Assembly: GCA_019359235.1 (NCBI GenBank) | Contig: JAHHHT010000007.1 | Coordinates: 270,860-334,859 of the forward strand | DNA length: 64,000 nucleotides | Direction of reading: 5' to 3' | From: Oscillatoria princeps RMCB-10 | GTDB taxonomy: Bacteria > Cyanobacteriota > Cyanobacteriia > Cyanobacteriales > Oscillatoriaceae | In this document: in pieces, positions 52,796 through 61,962 of the stretch | Layout of the letters: each line of letters opens with the position of its first letter | Numbering within the stretch: position 1 is the stretch's first letter | Made by a program: the position numbers and the translations under genes | The notes under the pieces: model-generated | Seen by the model: only the letters and a program-made list of their open reading frames with translations | Told to the model about the DNA's origin: nothing | Databases searched by the model: none

Positions 52796-54166
52796 CTATT
52801 CCCAACTGTCCATCCGGCAACCAACACACCGCGACAGCATCTTCCGCAGCGAATCTACCGGAATTTGACCGATCACCTCACCGGCAAACGAATCAATCAG
52901 CAGATTGCGAGCGTCAGCTGCATTTAACCCGCGACTTTGCAGGTAGAACACTTCCTCAGCATCCAGCTGGCTCACCGTAGCGCCGTGAGAGCACTTTACA
53001 TTATCCGCAGTAATTTCCAACTGCGGCTTTGTATCCACACGCGCCTTAGGCGACAGCAGCAAATTCCGGCTCAGCTGAGCCGCATCAGTCAGTTGCGCCG
53101 CCTTCGGCACAAACACCTTGCCATTAAACACCGAATGAGCGCGGTCATCCACAATGCACTTGTGCAATTGCCGGCTCTTCCCGTGGGGGTGATTGAGCGC
53201 AATAACACTGTGAGTGTCCGCCATCTGTTCCCCGACAATCATCGTCAACCCGTTGAGCGTCGTTTCCGTTCCCTCGCCGGTTTGGAACACCTCCAAATTG
53301 TGCCGCGACAGTTTCGCCCCCAAACTGACAGCATAGCAAGTATAGCGGCTATTCCGGGCTTGCGCGACCGCATTCCTGCCAACGTGAAACGCCTCAGCGC
53401 CTTCTCGCTGAACCCGAATGTGAGTGACTGCAGCATTTTCCCCAGCCCAAATTTCCGTCACCGCATTCGTGAAATAAGAGCGAGCCGCCGGCTTGTCCGG
53501 ACACCCCAGCCCAACAGTCGCGTAATGCTCAACCAGCGTCACCGAACTGCCGTGTTCCGCCACCACCAAACAGCGCGGCTGGACAATAAAAGACCCCTCA
53601 CCGGCAGCCGAGACAAACAGCAAGTGAACCGGCGCAGCCACCGCCACATCTTTCGGCACCCACACCACCGCCGCATCCGTCAAACCGGCAGTATTGAGAG
53701 CCGCAAACACCTCCTCACCGCCAGGCTGCTTCCCCAAATACTCCTCAACCGGCACCGGCAGCTCGCCACCGAGCAAATTGCCCGCCAGCACCCCCGGTGG
53801 CAAACCCGCCACATCCGACAGGTGCGGCGCAAACACCCCATTCACGAACACCAGCCGGCTCTGCGCCGCCTCTGGCAAACTCAGCGCCGCCACCGACTCA
53901 GCCGGCACATCCACCGGCTCAGCCGCCTGCAAATTCAGGCGCAGCAGCTCCGAAAGGTCAGTAAACCGCCACTCCTCATCCCGCGTCGAAGGTATGGCCC
54001 GCTCGCTCGCCAAAGCCGCCGCCCGCGAGCGCAGCTCCTGCAGCCACCCCCACTTTTCATCCCCCAGCGAAACGCGCTCGCCAACCCGCGCCAACAGCCC
54101 CGCCAGATAAGCCGCCCGGTCAGGAGAAACCGGCTTCAACTCCGTACCAACAGCCTGAACACTCAT
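52796..54166 (-). CDS. sufD: Fe-S assembly protein SufD
   Basis: 456 residues, a paralogue of SufB that forms the SufBCD scaffold. The C-terminal beta-helix motif [43 protein letters not shown] identifies the SufBD fold, as does [24 protein letters not shown]. The N-terminal region is variable, as usual for SufD. It overlaps the sufC stop by four bases (ATGA-type junction at 54163-54166), which suggests translational coupling. Confidence 0.95.
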   Translation of the reverse strand: MSVQAVGTELKPVSPDRAAYLAGLLARVGERVSLGDEKWGWLQELRSRAAALASERAIPSTRDEEWRFTDLSELLRLNLQAAEPVDVPAESVAALSLPEAAQSRLVFVNGVFAPHLSDVAGLPPGVLAGNLLGGELPVPVEEYLGKQPGGEEVFAALNTAGLTDAAVVWVPKDVAVAAPVHLLFVSAAGEGSFIVQPRCLVVAEHGSSVTLVEHYATVGLGCPDKPAARSYFTNAVTEIWAGENAAVTHIRVQREGAEAFHVGRNAVAQARNSRYTCYAVSLGAKLSRHNLEVFQTGEGTETTLNGLTMIVGEQMADTHSVIALNHPHGKSRQLHKCIVDDRAHSVFNGKVFVPKAAQLTDAAQLSRNLLLSPKARVDTKPQLEITADNVKCSHGATVSQLDAEEVFYLQSRGLNAADARNLLIDSFAGEVIGQIPVDSLRKMLSRCVGCRMDSWE

Positions 54167-54954
54167 CGCGCACCCACCTCAGCAGCTTCCTCTTCACGCA
54201 CCCACTCATAACCCCGCGCTTCCAGCTCCAGCGCCAGTGCCTTCGTGCCGGTGAGGATAATCCGCCCGCCTTCCATCACATGCACATAATCCGGAACAAT
54301 ATAATTGAGCAACCGCTGGTAGTGAGTGATCGCCAGCATCGCATTCTCCGCCGTCGCCAGCTGATTCACCCCATTCGCCACAATCCTCAGAGCATCAATA
54401 TCCAGCCCTGAATCCGTCTCATCCAAAATCGCCAACTTCGGCTCCAGCAGCGCCATTTGCAGGATCTCATTCCGCTTCTTCTCGCCGCCAGAAAACCCCT
54501 CATTCACACTCCGGCTCAAAAAAGCCGGGTCCATCTTGACAATTTCCAACTTCTCCTGTATCAACTCGTCAAAATCCAGCGCATCCAACTCCTCCAGCCC
54601 CTTCTGCTTGCGGTGCGAATTGTACGCCACACGCAAAAAATCCACATTCGTCACCCCCGGAATCTCCAGCGGATATTGGAAAGCCAGAAACACCCCAGCT
54701 CTCGCCCGTTCCTCCGCTGCCAGTTCCAGCAAATTTTCTCCCCGGTAAATCACCTCACCGCCCGTCACCGTGTAGTCAGGATGCCCCGCCAACACCTTAG
54801 AAAACGTACTCTTCCCAGAGCCATTCGGCCCCATTATAGCGTGGATTTCCCCTGCCTTAATCTCCAGGTTCAACCCCTTCAAAATCTCAATTCCATCCAC
54901 CTCCGCTCTCAAATCGCGGACAGACAGAATAACCTCACTATTCTCAACAATCAT
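54163..54954 (-). CDS. sufC: Fe-S assembly ATPase SufC
   Basis: 263 residues, ABC-type ATPase subunit of the SufBCD complex. Walker [10 protein letters not shown] (42-50), signature [11 protein letters not shown], Walker [13 protein letters not shown] and the H-loop ITHY are present. It powers cluster assembly; there is no membrane domain. Start ATG at 54954, 131 bp after sufB's stop, with a repeat in between. Confidence 0.96.
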   Translation of the reverse strand: MIVENSEVILSVRDLRAEVDGIEILKGLNLEIKAGEIHAIMGPNGSGKSTFSKVLAGHPDYTVTGGEVIYRGENLLELAAEERARAGVFLAFQYPLEIPGVTNVDFLRVAYNSHRKQKGLEELDALDFDELIQEKLEIVKMDPAFLSRSVNEGFSGGEKKRNEILQMALLEPKLAILDETDSGLDIDALRIVANGVNQLATAENAMLAITHYQRLLNYIVPDYVHVMEGGRIILTGTKALALELEARGYEWVREEEAAEVGAR

Positions 54955-55012
54955 CTCTCTCTTTCCTCTTCCTTGGCCTCTTGGCGGTTCAATTTAAAAT
55001 ATGAGGCAGAGC

Positions 55013-55076
55013 CGTAGGGGCGGGGCACCCACGGAGACCGCCCCGCGTTCCCAGGCGGAGCCTGGGAACGAGAGTA
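55013..55076. repeat. Two palindromic repeats between sufB and sufC
   Basis: GTAGGGGCGGGGCACCCACGG..CCGCCCC (55013-55040) and GTTCCCAGGCGGAGCCTGGGAACGAG (55047-55075). They may act as transcript-stability or attenuation structures within the operon. Confidence 0.8.
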
Positions 55077-55085
55077 CGTTCCATT

Positions 55086-56525
55086 TTACCCAACCGTCCC
55101 TTCCAACTTCAAACTCAGCAGCCGGTCAGCTTCCACAGCAAACTCCATCGGCAGCTTGTTGAACACATCCTTGCAGAACCCGCTGATAATCATCGACACA
55201 GCATCCTCTGCCGAAATCCCCCGCTGCTGGAAATAGAACAGCTGGTCTTCCCCAATTTTAGAGGTAGAAGCCTCGTGTTCCACCTTGCCGGTGTTGTTTT
55301 GCACCTGGATGTAGGGGAAAGTGTTCGCTTGGGCGCTATCCCCAATCAGCATGGAATCGCACTGGGAGTAGTTGCGTGCGCCGGCAGCCTTTGGCCCAAT
55401 CTTCACCAAGCCGCGATAGCTATTCTGGGAGTGACCGGCAGAAATCCCCTTAGAAATAATCGTGCTGCGGGTGTTTTTCCCGACGTGCACCATTTTGGTG
55501 CCGGTGTCCGCTTGCTGGTAGTTGTTGGTTAAGGCAACCGAGTAGAACTCGCCCACCGAATTGTCTCCCACCAGCACGCAGCTGGGATACTTCCAGGTGA
55601 TAGCGGAGCCTGTTTCTACTTGAGTCCAGGAAATCTTGGAGTTGACTCCCTGGCACAGCCCCCGCTTGGTGACAAAGTTGTAAATGCCACCTTTGCCCGT
55701 TTCGTCGCCGGCGTACCAGTTCTGCACCGTGGAGTATTTAATCTCCGCGCTGTCGAGGGCAACCAATTCTACCACGGCGGCGTGCAGCTGGTTGGTGTCG
55801 AACATCGGGGCGGTGCACCCTTCCAGGTAGGTGACGGAGCTGCCCTCTTCGGCGACAATCAGCGTGCGCTCGAACTGGCCGGTGTCGCCGGTGTTAATCC
55901 GGAAGTAGGTGGACAGATCCATCGGGCACTTGACGCCTTTGGGGATGTACACGAAGGAGCCATCGCTGAACACGGCTGAGTTGAGGGCGGCAAAATAATT
56001 GTCGCCCACCGGCACCACGCTCCCCAGGTACTTCTGCACCAACTCTGGGTGTTCTTGCAGCGCTTCCGAGATCGAGCAGAAGATCACGCCTTGTTTGGCC
56101 AGCTTTTCTTTAAAGGTGGTGGCCACCGATACGCTGTCGAAGATAGCGTCAACCGCCACATTGGAGAGGCGCTTCTGCTCGGAGAGCGGAATGCCCAGTT
56201 TCTCGAAGGTTTCCAGCAGAGCTGGGTCAACTTCCTCCAGGCTGTTGAGCTTTTGCTTCTTCTGTTTTGGCGCGGAGTAGTAAATGATATCCTGATAGTT
56301 TATTTTCGGATAGTTTACGTGGGCCCATGCCGGCTCTGTCATTTTCAGCCACTGCCGGTAGGCTCGCAGGCGGAATTCCAGCATGAACTCCGGCTCGTTT
56401 TTCTTAGAAGAAATCAGGCGGACGATGTCCTCATTCAGCCCGCGAGGGATGGTGTCGGCTTCAATGTCGGTGACAAAGCCGTATTTATAGGGCTGATTGA
56501 CTAAGGTTTTAACTGTTGCGCTCAT
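55086..56525 (-). CDS. sufB: Fe-S assembly protein SufB
   Basis: 479 residues. SufB is the main scaffold of SUF. Characteristic stretches are [64 protein letters not shown] and the C-terminal [28 protein letters not shown]. Starts at ATG 56525. 160 bp separate it from ftrC, so it may share the ftrC promoter. Both SufR operators lie upstream of ftrC. Confidence 0.96.
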   Translation of the reverse strand: MSATVKTLVNQPYKYGFVTDIEADTIPRGLNEDIVRLISSKKNEPEFMLEFRLRAYRQWLKMTEPAWAHVNYPKINYQDIIYYSAPKQKKQKLNSLEEVDPALLETFEKLGIPLSEQKRLSNVAVDAIFDSVSVATTFKEKLAKQGVIFCSISEALQEHPELVQKYLGSVVPVGDNYFAALNSAVFSDGSFVYIPKGVKCPMDLSTYFRINTGDTGQFERTLIVAEEGSSVTYLEGCTAPMFDTNQLHAAVVELVALDSAEIKYSTVQNWYAGDETGKGGIYNFVTKRGLCQGVNSKISWTQVETGSAITWKYPSCVLVGDNSVGEFYSVALTNNYQQADTGTKMVHVGKNTRSTIISKGISAGHSQNSYRGLVKIGPKAAGARNYSQCDSMLIGDSAQANTFPYIQVQNNTGKVEHEASTSKIGEDQLFYFQQRGISAEDAVSMIISGFCKDVFNKLPMEFAVEADRLLSLKLEGTVG

Positions 56526-56685
56526 CGGTGTGTGTTCTCTCTCTCTCTAAGGTGGTTTCCGGCAGTGGGACAGCCGTCACCCTCCGATTCTCAAGAATAG
56601 CCTGAATCTTAGGAGCCAGTGCGCCTGCGTCAGGACTTTGGCGGCGCAGGTTGCGCCCCTGCGGGGCTGCCGGCGCGTTGCGCCC

Positions 56686-57048
56686 TCAGTATTGGCTGGT
56701 CGTGGCTCGTATTTGTTCAAAGGAGATTTGCTGCTCCTCGCCGGCAAACTCGCTGTCTGGCGTCAGGAACAGCATGCAGTGGCACTCCTTGCGCTCCCGC
56801 ATGGGCACGCACGGACAATTCCAGAAGGCAGCCGCCACTTCGGCTTGTTTGTCTTCGTAGTGCCGGCACGGACACAGGGGCGAACCGTACTCGTCCTTGT
56901 GTCGGGCCAGCCCCTCAATCACAACCGCTGTGACGCTCAGATCCGAGCAGAAGTAAGTGCCGGTGCGCTTCGCGCAGGTTTCCGCGAAGTGCCGCATGGC
57001 TTCGAGGTTCTTGTCTGTGGCCTTTGTGGGGCGGTAGGATGCTGTCAT
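56686..57048 (-). CDS. ftrC: Ferredoxin:thioredoxin reductase catalytic subunit
   Basis: 120 residues. The full [4Fe-4S]/disulfide motif CPC-x16-CPC-x8-CHC is present (Cys 59, 61, 78, 80, 89, 91). This subunit passes electrons from ferredoxin to thioredoxin in the light-dependent redox control of metabolism. It needs an Fe-S cluster, and here it lies at the head of the suf cluster, directly after the SufR operators, so it is probably in the SufR regulon. Start ATG at 57048. Confidence 0.96.
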   Translation of the reverse strand: MTASYRPTKATDKNLEAMRHFAETCAKRTGTYFCSDLSVTAVVIEGLARHKDEYGSPLCPCRHYEDKQAEVAAAFWNCPCVPMRERKECHCMLFLTPDSEFAGEEQQISFEQIRATTSQY

Positions 57049-57095
57049 GAGGCAGGATGGGAGAGCCAGCTAAATTGCGTCTATAATAAGTAAAA

Positions 57096-57109
57096 CAACG
57101 CGCTTGTTG
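57096..57109. promoter_or_regulatory. SufR operator 1
   Basis: Exact CAAC-N6-GTTG palindrome (CAACGCGCTTGTTG), the SufR recognition site described in Synechocystis. Lies between ftrC (minus) and sufR (plus). A TATAAT-like box (57083-57088) is just upstream in the plus orientation. Confidence 0.85.
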
Positions 57110-57136
57110 CTTTACCTCCATTGTAGGGTACTTTAG

Positions 57137-57150
57137 CAACCAGCATGTTG
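57137..57150. promoter_or_regulatory. SufR operator 2
   Basis: Second exact CAAC-N6-GTTG site (CAACCAGCATGTTG), 27 bp downstream of the first, about 50 bp before the sufR start. Two-site architecture permits cooperative control of both divergent promoters. Confidence 0.85.
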
Positions 57151-57201
57151 TCAAAGTCCGAAATAAATTTTTTGCGCTTTTTGGCTCACTCCGGGAAGAC
57201 G

Positions 57202-57876
57202 ATGGCCACCACTCAGCAACCTTCCACGAAACAAGACATCCTGCAATATCTGCTCAAGCAGGGTCAAGCAACCGCCCAGGAATTAGCGGAATCCCTCGAC
57301 ATTAGCCCGCAGGCGATTCGCCGCCACCTCAAAGACTTGGAGGCGGAGGAGCTGATCCGCTATCAAACGGTTCAGACCGGCATGGGACGCCCCCAGCACC
57401 TCTACGAGCTCACCACTGAGGGGCGGGAGCGCTTCCCCAATCGCTATCACGAGTTTGCCGTTTCTCTGCTGGACACCCTGACCGAAACCGTAGGGCGCGA
57501 CCAAGTGGGCTCCATCCTGCGCAAGCAGTGGGAGCGCAAGGCGATGGAATACCGCGAGCTACTGGGAAATGGGCCTCTGCCAGAGCGAGTGGCCAAGTTG
57601 GTGGAGCTGCGCCGAGCTGAGGGGTACATGGCGGAATGGTATCCCCTGGAGCCTGAAGCTGCCGGTGGCCAAACCGTCCCCCGGCTGATGGTGGCTGAAC
57701 ACAACTGCGTGATTTCCCAGATTGCCGAGTCTTTCCCCAGAGTTTGCGACCACGAGCTGGAAATGTTTGCGGCGGCGCTGCAAGACTGCACCGTAGAGCG
57801 GACGCACTGGATTATTAACGGCGAACACCGCTGCGGCTATTTGATTCAGCCTCGCGGAGGGGAAAAATCTGCATGA
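57202..57876 (+). CDS. sufR: Fe-S-sensing repressor SufR
   Basis: 224 residues from the ATG at 57202 (the frame is open from 57145, with no operator room). N-terminal winged HTH (TKQDILQYLLKQGQATAQELAESLDISPQAIRRHLKDLEAEELIRY) and a C-terminal sensing domain with Cys169, 182, 196 and 211, i.e. C-x12-C-x13-C-x14-C, the SufR [4Fe-4S] ligand pattern. With the cluster bound it represses suf genes; cluster loss under iron or oxidative stress relieves this. It is divergent from ftrC-sufBCDS and its operators lie in the shared spacer. Confidence 0.96.
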   Translation: MATTQQPSTKQDILQYLLKQGQATAQELAESLDISPQAIRRHLKDLEAEELIRYQTVQTGMGRPQHLYELTTEGRERFPNRYHEFAVSLLDTLTETVGRDQVGSILRKQWERKAMEYRELLGNGPLPERVAKLVELRRAEGYMAEWYPLEPEAAGGQTVPRLMVAEHNCVISQIAESFPRVCDHELEMFAAALQDCTVERTHWIINGEHRCGYLIQPRGGEKSA

Positions 57877-57945
57877 AAGGTGTTGGGTTTTAGGTTTTAG
57901 CTGGCAGGTGTTAGAAAGTGTAAATGGTTAAGCCTGAGTGAGGGC

Positions 57946-58018
57946 CAGAAACCGGGTTTCTGCTGCACTCAAGCAGAATTTTACCGCTGACCCACCACAA
58001 GAAACCCGGTTTCTTGTG
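57946..58018. repeat. Hairpin pair AGAAACCGGGTTTC/GAAACCCGGTTTC (divergent copy)
   Basis: A loop-separated pair (GAAACCGGGTTTCTG..AAGAAACCCGGTTTCTTG) with CACTCAAGCAG..CCGCTGACCCACCA in the loop, a relative of the tandem units at 58621-58778. Confidence 0.8.
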
Positions 58019-58136
58019 TCCCTGAAACCTGCTTCCCGCCTTCCCGCCAGACGCGCCGGCCCGACGCGACAAACCCCTGGCAAGAGCGCTCTGCCCCGCA
58101 CCGGCATTTGCCAAATATAATTAACCGAATTTTATC

Positions 58137-58547
58137 ATGACTGAACAGCAGCAACCCGCCCCGCAATTTTTAACTCTGGAAGAAGCAGCTGAGGTGGACA
58201 AAGCCCTGATGTCTTCCCGCGAGAAGTTTTCCACTCGGCTGGCAATTTATGCCTTGAGGTCGCTTAAGGAGATTGCTGGGAACACAGGTTTTGCTGTAGA
58301 AGAGGTGACACCGGCTCAGGTGAGAGCTTGGATAGAAAATGATAAAACCGTAAAGCGAGATAACGATATTGAAACCGGCTTTGAAAGATTTTTCACTCAA
58401 TTGGTGCTGTCCTCTTTGAAGCCCTTAAAGCAGATTTCCCAAGAAGCCGGTGCGCCGGTTGAAGCGCTGACCGTTAAGCAAGTGGTAGCCTGGTTTGAAA
58501 AAGATGCCAAGCTCCGGCGAGAGCGGGAAGCCGGTGCCGCTCCCTGA
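58137..58547 (+). CDS. Conserved hypothetical protein
   Basis: 136 residues, helical, no TM, no named family. Two related halves can be seen: FSTRLAIYALRSLKEIAGNTGFAVEEVTPAQVRAWIENDKTVKRD and FFTQLVLSSLKPLKQISQEAGAPVEALTVKQVVAWFEKDAKLRRE, each a helix-rich repeat of about 45 residues. The pseudo-repeat is a real internal duplication. Start ATG at 58137. It lies between two groups of the CCGGGTTTC repeat. Confidence 0.8.
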   Translation: MTEQQQPAPQFLTLEEAAEVDKALMSSREKFSTRLAIYALRSLKEIAGNTGFAVEEVTPAQVRAWIENDKTVKRDNDIETGFERFFTQLVLSSLKPLKQISQEAGAPVEALTVKQVVAWFEKDAKLRREREAGAAP

Positions 58548-58620
58548 ACGCGGTAAGAGCCGGTTAAAGATTTAGGCTATCGCACACTGGAATGATCAGT
58601 TAGTAATTGTTAAGACAGCG

Positions 58621-58778
58621 ACGGGTTAGAAACCGGGTTTCTTCTGTCCTCAAGCTGTGTTTTGCGGCTGACTCACCAAAAGAAACCCGGTTTCTTGTGA
58701 CGGGTTAGAAACCGGGTTTCTTCTGTCCTCAAGCTGTGTTTTGCGGCTGACTCACCAAAAGAAACCCGGTTTCTTGTG
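58621..58778. repeat. 79-bp tandem duplication with internal CCGGGTTTC inverted repeat
   Basis: 58621-58699 and 58700-58778 are essentially identical; each has AGAAACCGGGTTTCTTC.. and ..AAAAGAAACCCGGTTTCTT arms separated by CTGTCCTCAAGCTGTG. A third partial copy begins at 58779. Confidence 0.92.
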
Positions 58779-58895
58779 ACGGGTTAGAAACCGCGCTCAA
58801 GGGCCATTACTGCTGACTTTGGCCGACCGCACCCATCTCGATGAGCGCTTGCGGACATTGCCTGGTACTTAGAACCGCGACATGTCGCGTCTGCA

Positions 58896-59049
58896 CTCGA
58901 ACGATGGAGCAAGGGAACTCGAACGATGGAGCAAGGGAACTCGAACGATGGAGCAAGGGAACTCGAACGATGGAGCAAGGGAACTCGAACGATGGAGCAA
59001 GGGAGCTCGAACGATGGAGCAAGGGAACTCGAACGATGGAGCAAGGGAG
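58896..59049 (+). repeat. 22-bp tandem repeat array, seven units
   Basis: Units CTCGAACGATGGAGCAAGGGAA (or ..GGGAG). The core CTCGAACGATGGAG is shared with the 21-bp array at 24409-24650 (minus strand). Bounded by CGCGACATGTCGCG on both sides. Confidence 0.92.
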
Positions 59050-59263
59050 CTCGCCTTGTAGAGACGCGACATGTCGCGTCTCTACATACTTAGATGTGAG
59101 TTTGAGAAGTGGGTAATGGACATCCACAAGCGACCGAGGGGATTAGAGGGGATGAGGGGAGTGGGAGGTGTGAGGGGGGTTGCCGGCGGCTTTTTTGTGC
59201 CGGCTGGTGCCAAAAGCCGAGATAACCCTTTAAGCTAGAAGAGTTGAGCCTGGAGAAATACTT

Positions 59264-60592
59264 GTGGATGCCATAAGATCGCGAGCCTGGGAACTAAAGC
59301 AAGATTTAATTGAATTTGTGCTGGAGGCGGAGGGAGAGTTGGCGGTCGCGCTGGAGGCGTATGTTGCCGGGCACACCAGCAAAGACCGCTCTGACATGAC
59401 TCAGAGGGATATGGTGATTGACAGCTTTCTCACTGAGGGGAAAGTCGGGGAGAAGACGCCTCTGGAGCTGTATATAGAAAACCGGCCCGCTCTGTCAGAA
59501 ACCGATCGCAATTTACTGCTCAGCTGGCAGCGCAGCTTCACCGGCTTATTTGCCGTCACCCAAATTCTGCCAGATGGCTTTGAGCTGATAAACTGGCTAA
59601 CCGCCAAGCACTACACTGTCAAGCCCAATCCCGCTCTCAGCCCGGAGGAGATAGGGAAGCTTAAGGTGGGGGATATTTTACTGACGCGCATTGTGCCGGT
59701 GAGCGACACCTGCTGGATGTTTTCTGGCGCTTATTCGCCTATGGGGAATTTGGGCAAACCTAAACTGGCTGTGGCGATTGGGAATTTTAAGACTCAGTAC
59801 AAGAACCACCTTTACAGCGACGCCCCAGACTTGCTAGAGTTAGCTTGGCAGTCGGTGGAGCGATATCACCGGGAATTCACTGACTTTTTCGGCAGCGATG
59901 AAGTGACGATGCCCGGATACCAGCTCAACAAGAAACTTGCTGAGTTTCAGCAAGCTGTAATGCAGAAGCGCCTGGCAGCTGCCGGCATCGATCAGTCAAA
60001 ATCGCTGGCGGAACTGGCTGAAGAGGCTGGGGTTGAGTCAGCGGAAATTAAAGAAGCGGCAATGGCTGCCGGTGCGGACTCAAAAGCGGTGCAGCGGCTG
60101 TTTGACAGCAAGGAAAACAGCAAAATGGTGATGCCGAATGTTGAGCTGCCGGCTTCCCTGAAGAAAGCTGAACAGGTGACGGCGCTCGCCCATCCCCGCT
60201 GGGGGCAGGTGTTCCTGCCGACTTACAGCCGGTTCAAGACTTTGCTGGAAACGGAAGACGGGCAGGACCTAGAGCGGCAAAAACTGGTTCGCTCCTATCT
60301 GGAAAACCGCGAAATTCATGCCTTCATCTGGCACCGGCTCGCTCAGCAGTACCCAACCCAGTTAGAAAAGGTGTTGCGAGAGGTGTTGGGGCGTCCTGAT
60401 TTCAGTCTTGAGAGGGATTTACACGCGCTCCTCAAGGAATTTAATAAACCTGACGAGCCAGAGCTGCCGGAAATCGCCAGCGTGCCGGTGCACTTGCACG
60501 ATCTGTTTCTAGACGCTTTCGCCGAGGTGAATAAATCCCCCTCTAAGCCTAAGGGTAACAAAAAGCCAGTCAAGGGTTTTAAACGCTCTTGA
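59264..60592 (+). CDS. Uncharacterised 442-aa cyanobacterial protein
   Basis: 442 residues, soluble, Glu/Leu-rich. No named domain recognised. It has several helical segments (e.g. DLIEFVLEAEGELAVALEAYV near the start), a central region with strands (KVGDILLTRIVPVSDTCWMFSGAYSPMGNLGKPKLAVAIG), a helix pair at about 235-285 (LAELAEEAGVESAEIKEAAM), and a Lys-rich C terminus. Its middle suggests a SEC-C-like or nuclease-associated protein but I cannot confirm. Start GTG at 59264 with TGGAGAA about 10 bases upstream. Confidence 0.75.
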   Translation: MDAIRSRAWELKQDLIEFVLEAEGELAVALEAYVAGHTSKDRSDMTQRDMVIDSFLTEGKVGEKTPLELYIENRPALSETDRNLLLSWQRSFTGLFAVTQILPDGFELINWLTAKHYTVKPNPALSPEEIGKLKVGDILLTRIVPVSDTCWMFSGAYSPMGNLGKPKLAVAIGNFKTQYKNHLYSDAPDLLELAWQSVERYHREFTDFFGSDEVTMPGYQLNKKLAEFQQAVMQKRLAAAGIDQSKSLAELAEEAGVESAEIKEAAMAAGADSKAVQRLFDSKENSKMVMPNVELPASLKKAEQVTALAHPRWGQVFLPTYSRFKTLLETEDGQDLERQKLVRSYLENREIHAFIWHRLAQQYPTQLEKVLREVLGRPDFSLERDLHALLKEFNKPDEPELPEIASVPVHLHDLFLDAFAEVNKSPSKPKGNKKPVKGFKRS

Positions 60593-60935
60593 TCTAGATC
60601 GCTTTGGGGATGCTGAACTTCACCCCCCCACCCCGTAGGACAGGCGGGACGCCTGTCCCTACTTAAATTTATTTGCGCTCGCCTGCTTTCAGCCTTCGCT
60701 CTTAACATTATCTTTCTCTTTGCCAGTTGCCTGTTTTCAATCTTTCATGTTTTAATAGAAGTAGATAGGGCGGCGGGAGTAAGGTATCAGCACTGACATC
60801 TTCATAGAATCAGCGCCAGTGCCAGCAGCTAGGGTGTGAGATTTTCCCCAGATCGATGTGCGCCCGATGATAAATCGTTCCCCTCTCCTGCGCCCATCCT
60901 GCAGTGATTTAGCTTGCATTGGAGGGAGCATCACC
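60593..60935. other. Intergenic region with palindromic repeat
   Basis: One GTAGGACAGGCGGGACGCCTGTCCCTAC copy (60636-60661); the rest carries the promoter of the small secreted protein gene. No gene seen. Confidence 0.6.
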
Positions 60936-61328
60936 GTGAAAAAACTTGTGACCGTCCTGCTTTCCCTTGGTTGGATTCTTCTGTCCGGCACCTCAGCCCT
61001 CGCCCAGGCAGAAAGACTCCGCGAAGTCAGTCAAGGCAATTCCAACCTTGCCTCCGACTTGAGACTTGACCGAGTGCAGCAGCCCAGACCGCTCATAGTG
61101 GCTGGACAGCCAGAGCCTTTTAAGGTTGCTATTGAGCGAGCCAATACCAATCTGGAGCGCAGGGGATTGAAAACGCCTGCCTCCCAAGCGTCACGAACTG
61201 GCGATCCCAAGCTGATAAAACCGGCGTGCGGGGACCCGTGCGTTCCCAGTTTTAGCCCTCAAAATCCGGTCTATGACCTCAACAATTCTGCCGACGGAGT
61301 TGGGGTGGTATGGCCAGTAAAGTTTTGA
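60936..61328 (+). CDS. Small secreted protein
   Basis: 130 residues from GTG 60936, with GGAGGGA 9-15 bases upstream; the frame is open from 60858 but the upstream part has no signal-like sequence. The N terminus is a classic Sec signal peptide: VKKLVTVLLSLGWILLSGTSALAQ, with Ala-x-Ala cleavage at about residue 23. The mature part is charged and Pro-rich, with a pair of Cys in ACGDPCVPSF that could form a disulfide. No family recognised. Location periplasm or outside. Confidence 0.75.
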   Translation: MKKLVTVLLSLGWILLSGTSALAQAERLREVSQGNSNLASDLRLDRVQQPRPLIVAGQPEPFKVAIERANTNLERRGLKTPASQASRTGDPKLIKPACGDPCVPSFSPQNPVYDLNNSADGVGVVWPVKF

Positions 61329-61962
61329 GCGCGGCAGGGTGCGCTATTAACGCACCCTGCGAAGAAAAATCATTCCCCACAAAGCAGCCTCGGTAACACC
61401 AATTTAATTTAATCCCGTGCGCTTTCTTGTAGTGCCGGTTACCTCGTTCCCAGCCTCAGGCTGGGAACGCCATCTTACCTCGTTCCCAGCCTCAGGCTGG
61501 GAACGCCATCTGTCTGCTCCGCCGACTTTATCTGAGAGAGGGTACACCGGCTCGACGCCTGTCGCACTTCCAGGGCAGGGGGTGCACAGGCTCGACGCCT
61601 GTGCTACGCCGTTTCGTTTTACCTCGTTCCCAGCCTCAAGCTGGGAACGCCATCTGGAGGCAGAGCCGACTTTATCTGAGAGAGGGCACACCGGCTCGAC
61701 GCCTGTCGCACTTCCAGGCGTGGGGGTGCACAGGCTCGACGCCTGTCGCACTTCCAGGGAAGGGTTGCCGGTTTTTTTTTGAGGAGGGGCGATCGTTTTT
61801 GCGGCGGAAGTGGGAAATATATTTATGGCGGTTCTCAGTTTGATGTACTATGGCCCAGAAACCCGATTTCGTAGGGGCGGGTTCCTGTGCCCGCCCCTAC
61901 CGAGTTTCTCCGTAGCACACTAATCTGAGAAACGCTATAGAGATGAGTGCCGGTTGAATTTT
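61329..61962. other. 634-bp region of stacked repeats
   Basis: Three TCGTTCCCAGCCTC..GCTGGGAACG copies (61441-61474, 61476-61511, 61621-61654), several CGACGCCTGT..ACAGG segments (61550-61755), and a MITE-like element (61824-61939) ending 23 bp before the kinase start. No gene. Confidence 0.75.
61824..61939. mobile_element. MITE-like element with TATGGCGGTTCTCAG / CTGAGAAACGCTATA ends
   Basis: A second full copy of the element at 31235-31347; internal GTAGGGGCGGG..CCCGCCCCTAC hairpin. It ends 24 bp before the ATG at 61963 of the kinase gene, so it may contribute to its leader. Confidence 0.78.

Larger units (their letters stand above)
58548..59263. other. 716-bp repeat region
   Basis: Contains a 79-bp unit in tandem (58621-58778), a 22-bp array (58896-59049) bounded by two CGCGACATGTCGCG palindromes (58876-58889, 59065-59078), then a GA-rich stretch and a GCCGGCGGC..GTGCCGGC hairpin near 59179-59205. 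No gene. Confidence 0.7.

Noticed and set aside
52937..54211. 424-codon open frame on the plus strand opposite sufD
   Set aside because: Antisense shadow of sufD; His/Arg-rich composition and no family features.
58896..59049. 22-bp array considered as a CRISPR or a protein-coding repeat
   Set aside because: No spacers; the period of 22 is not a multiple of three, so open frames arise only as 66-base super-periods without codon bias.
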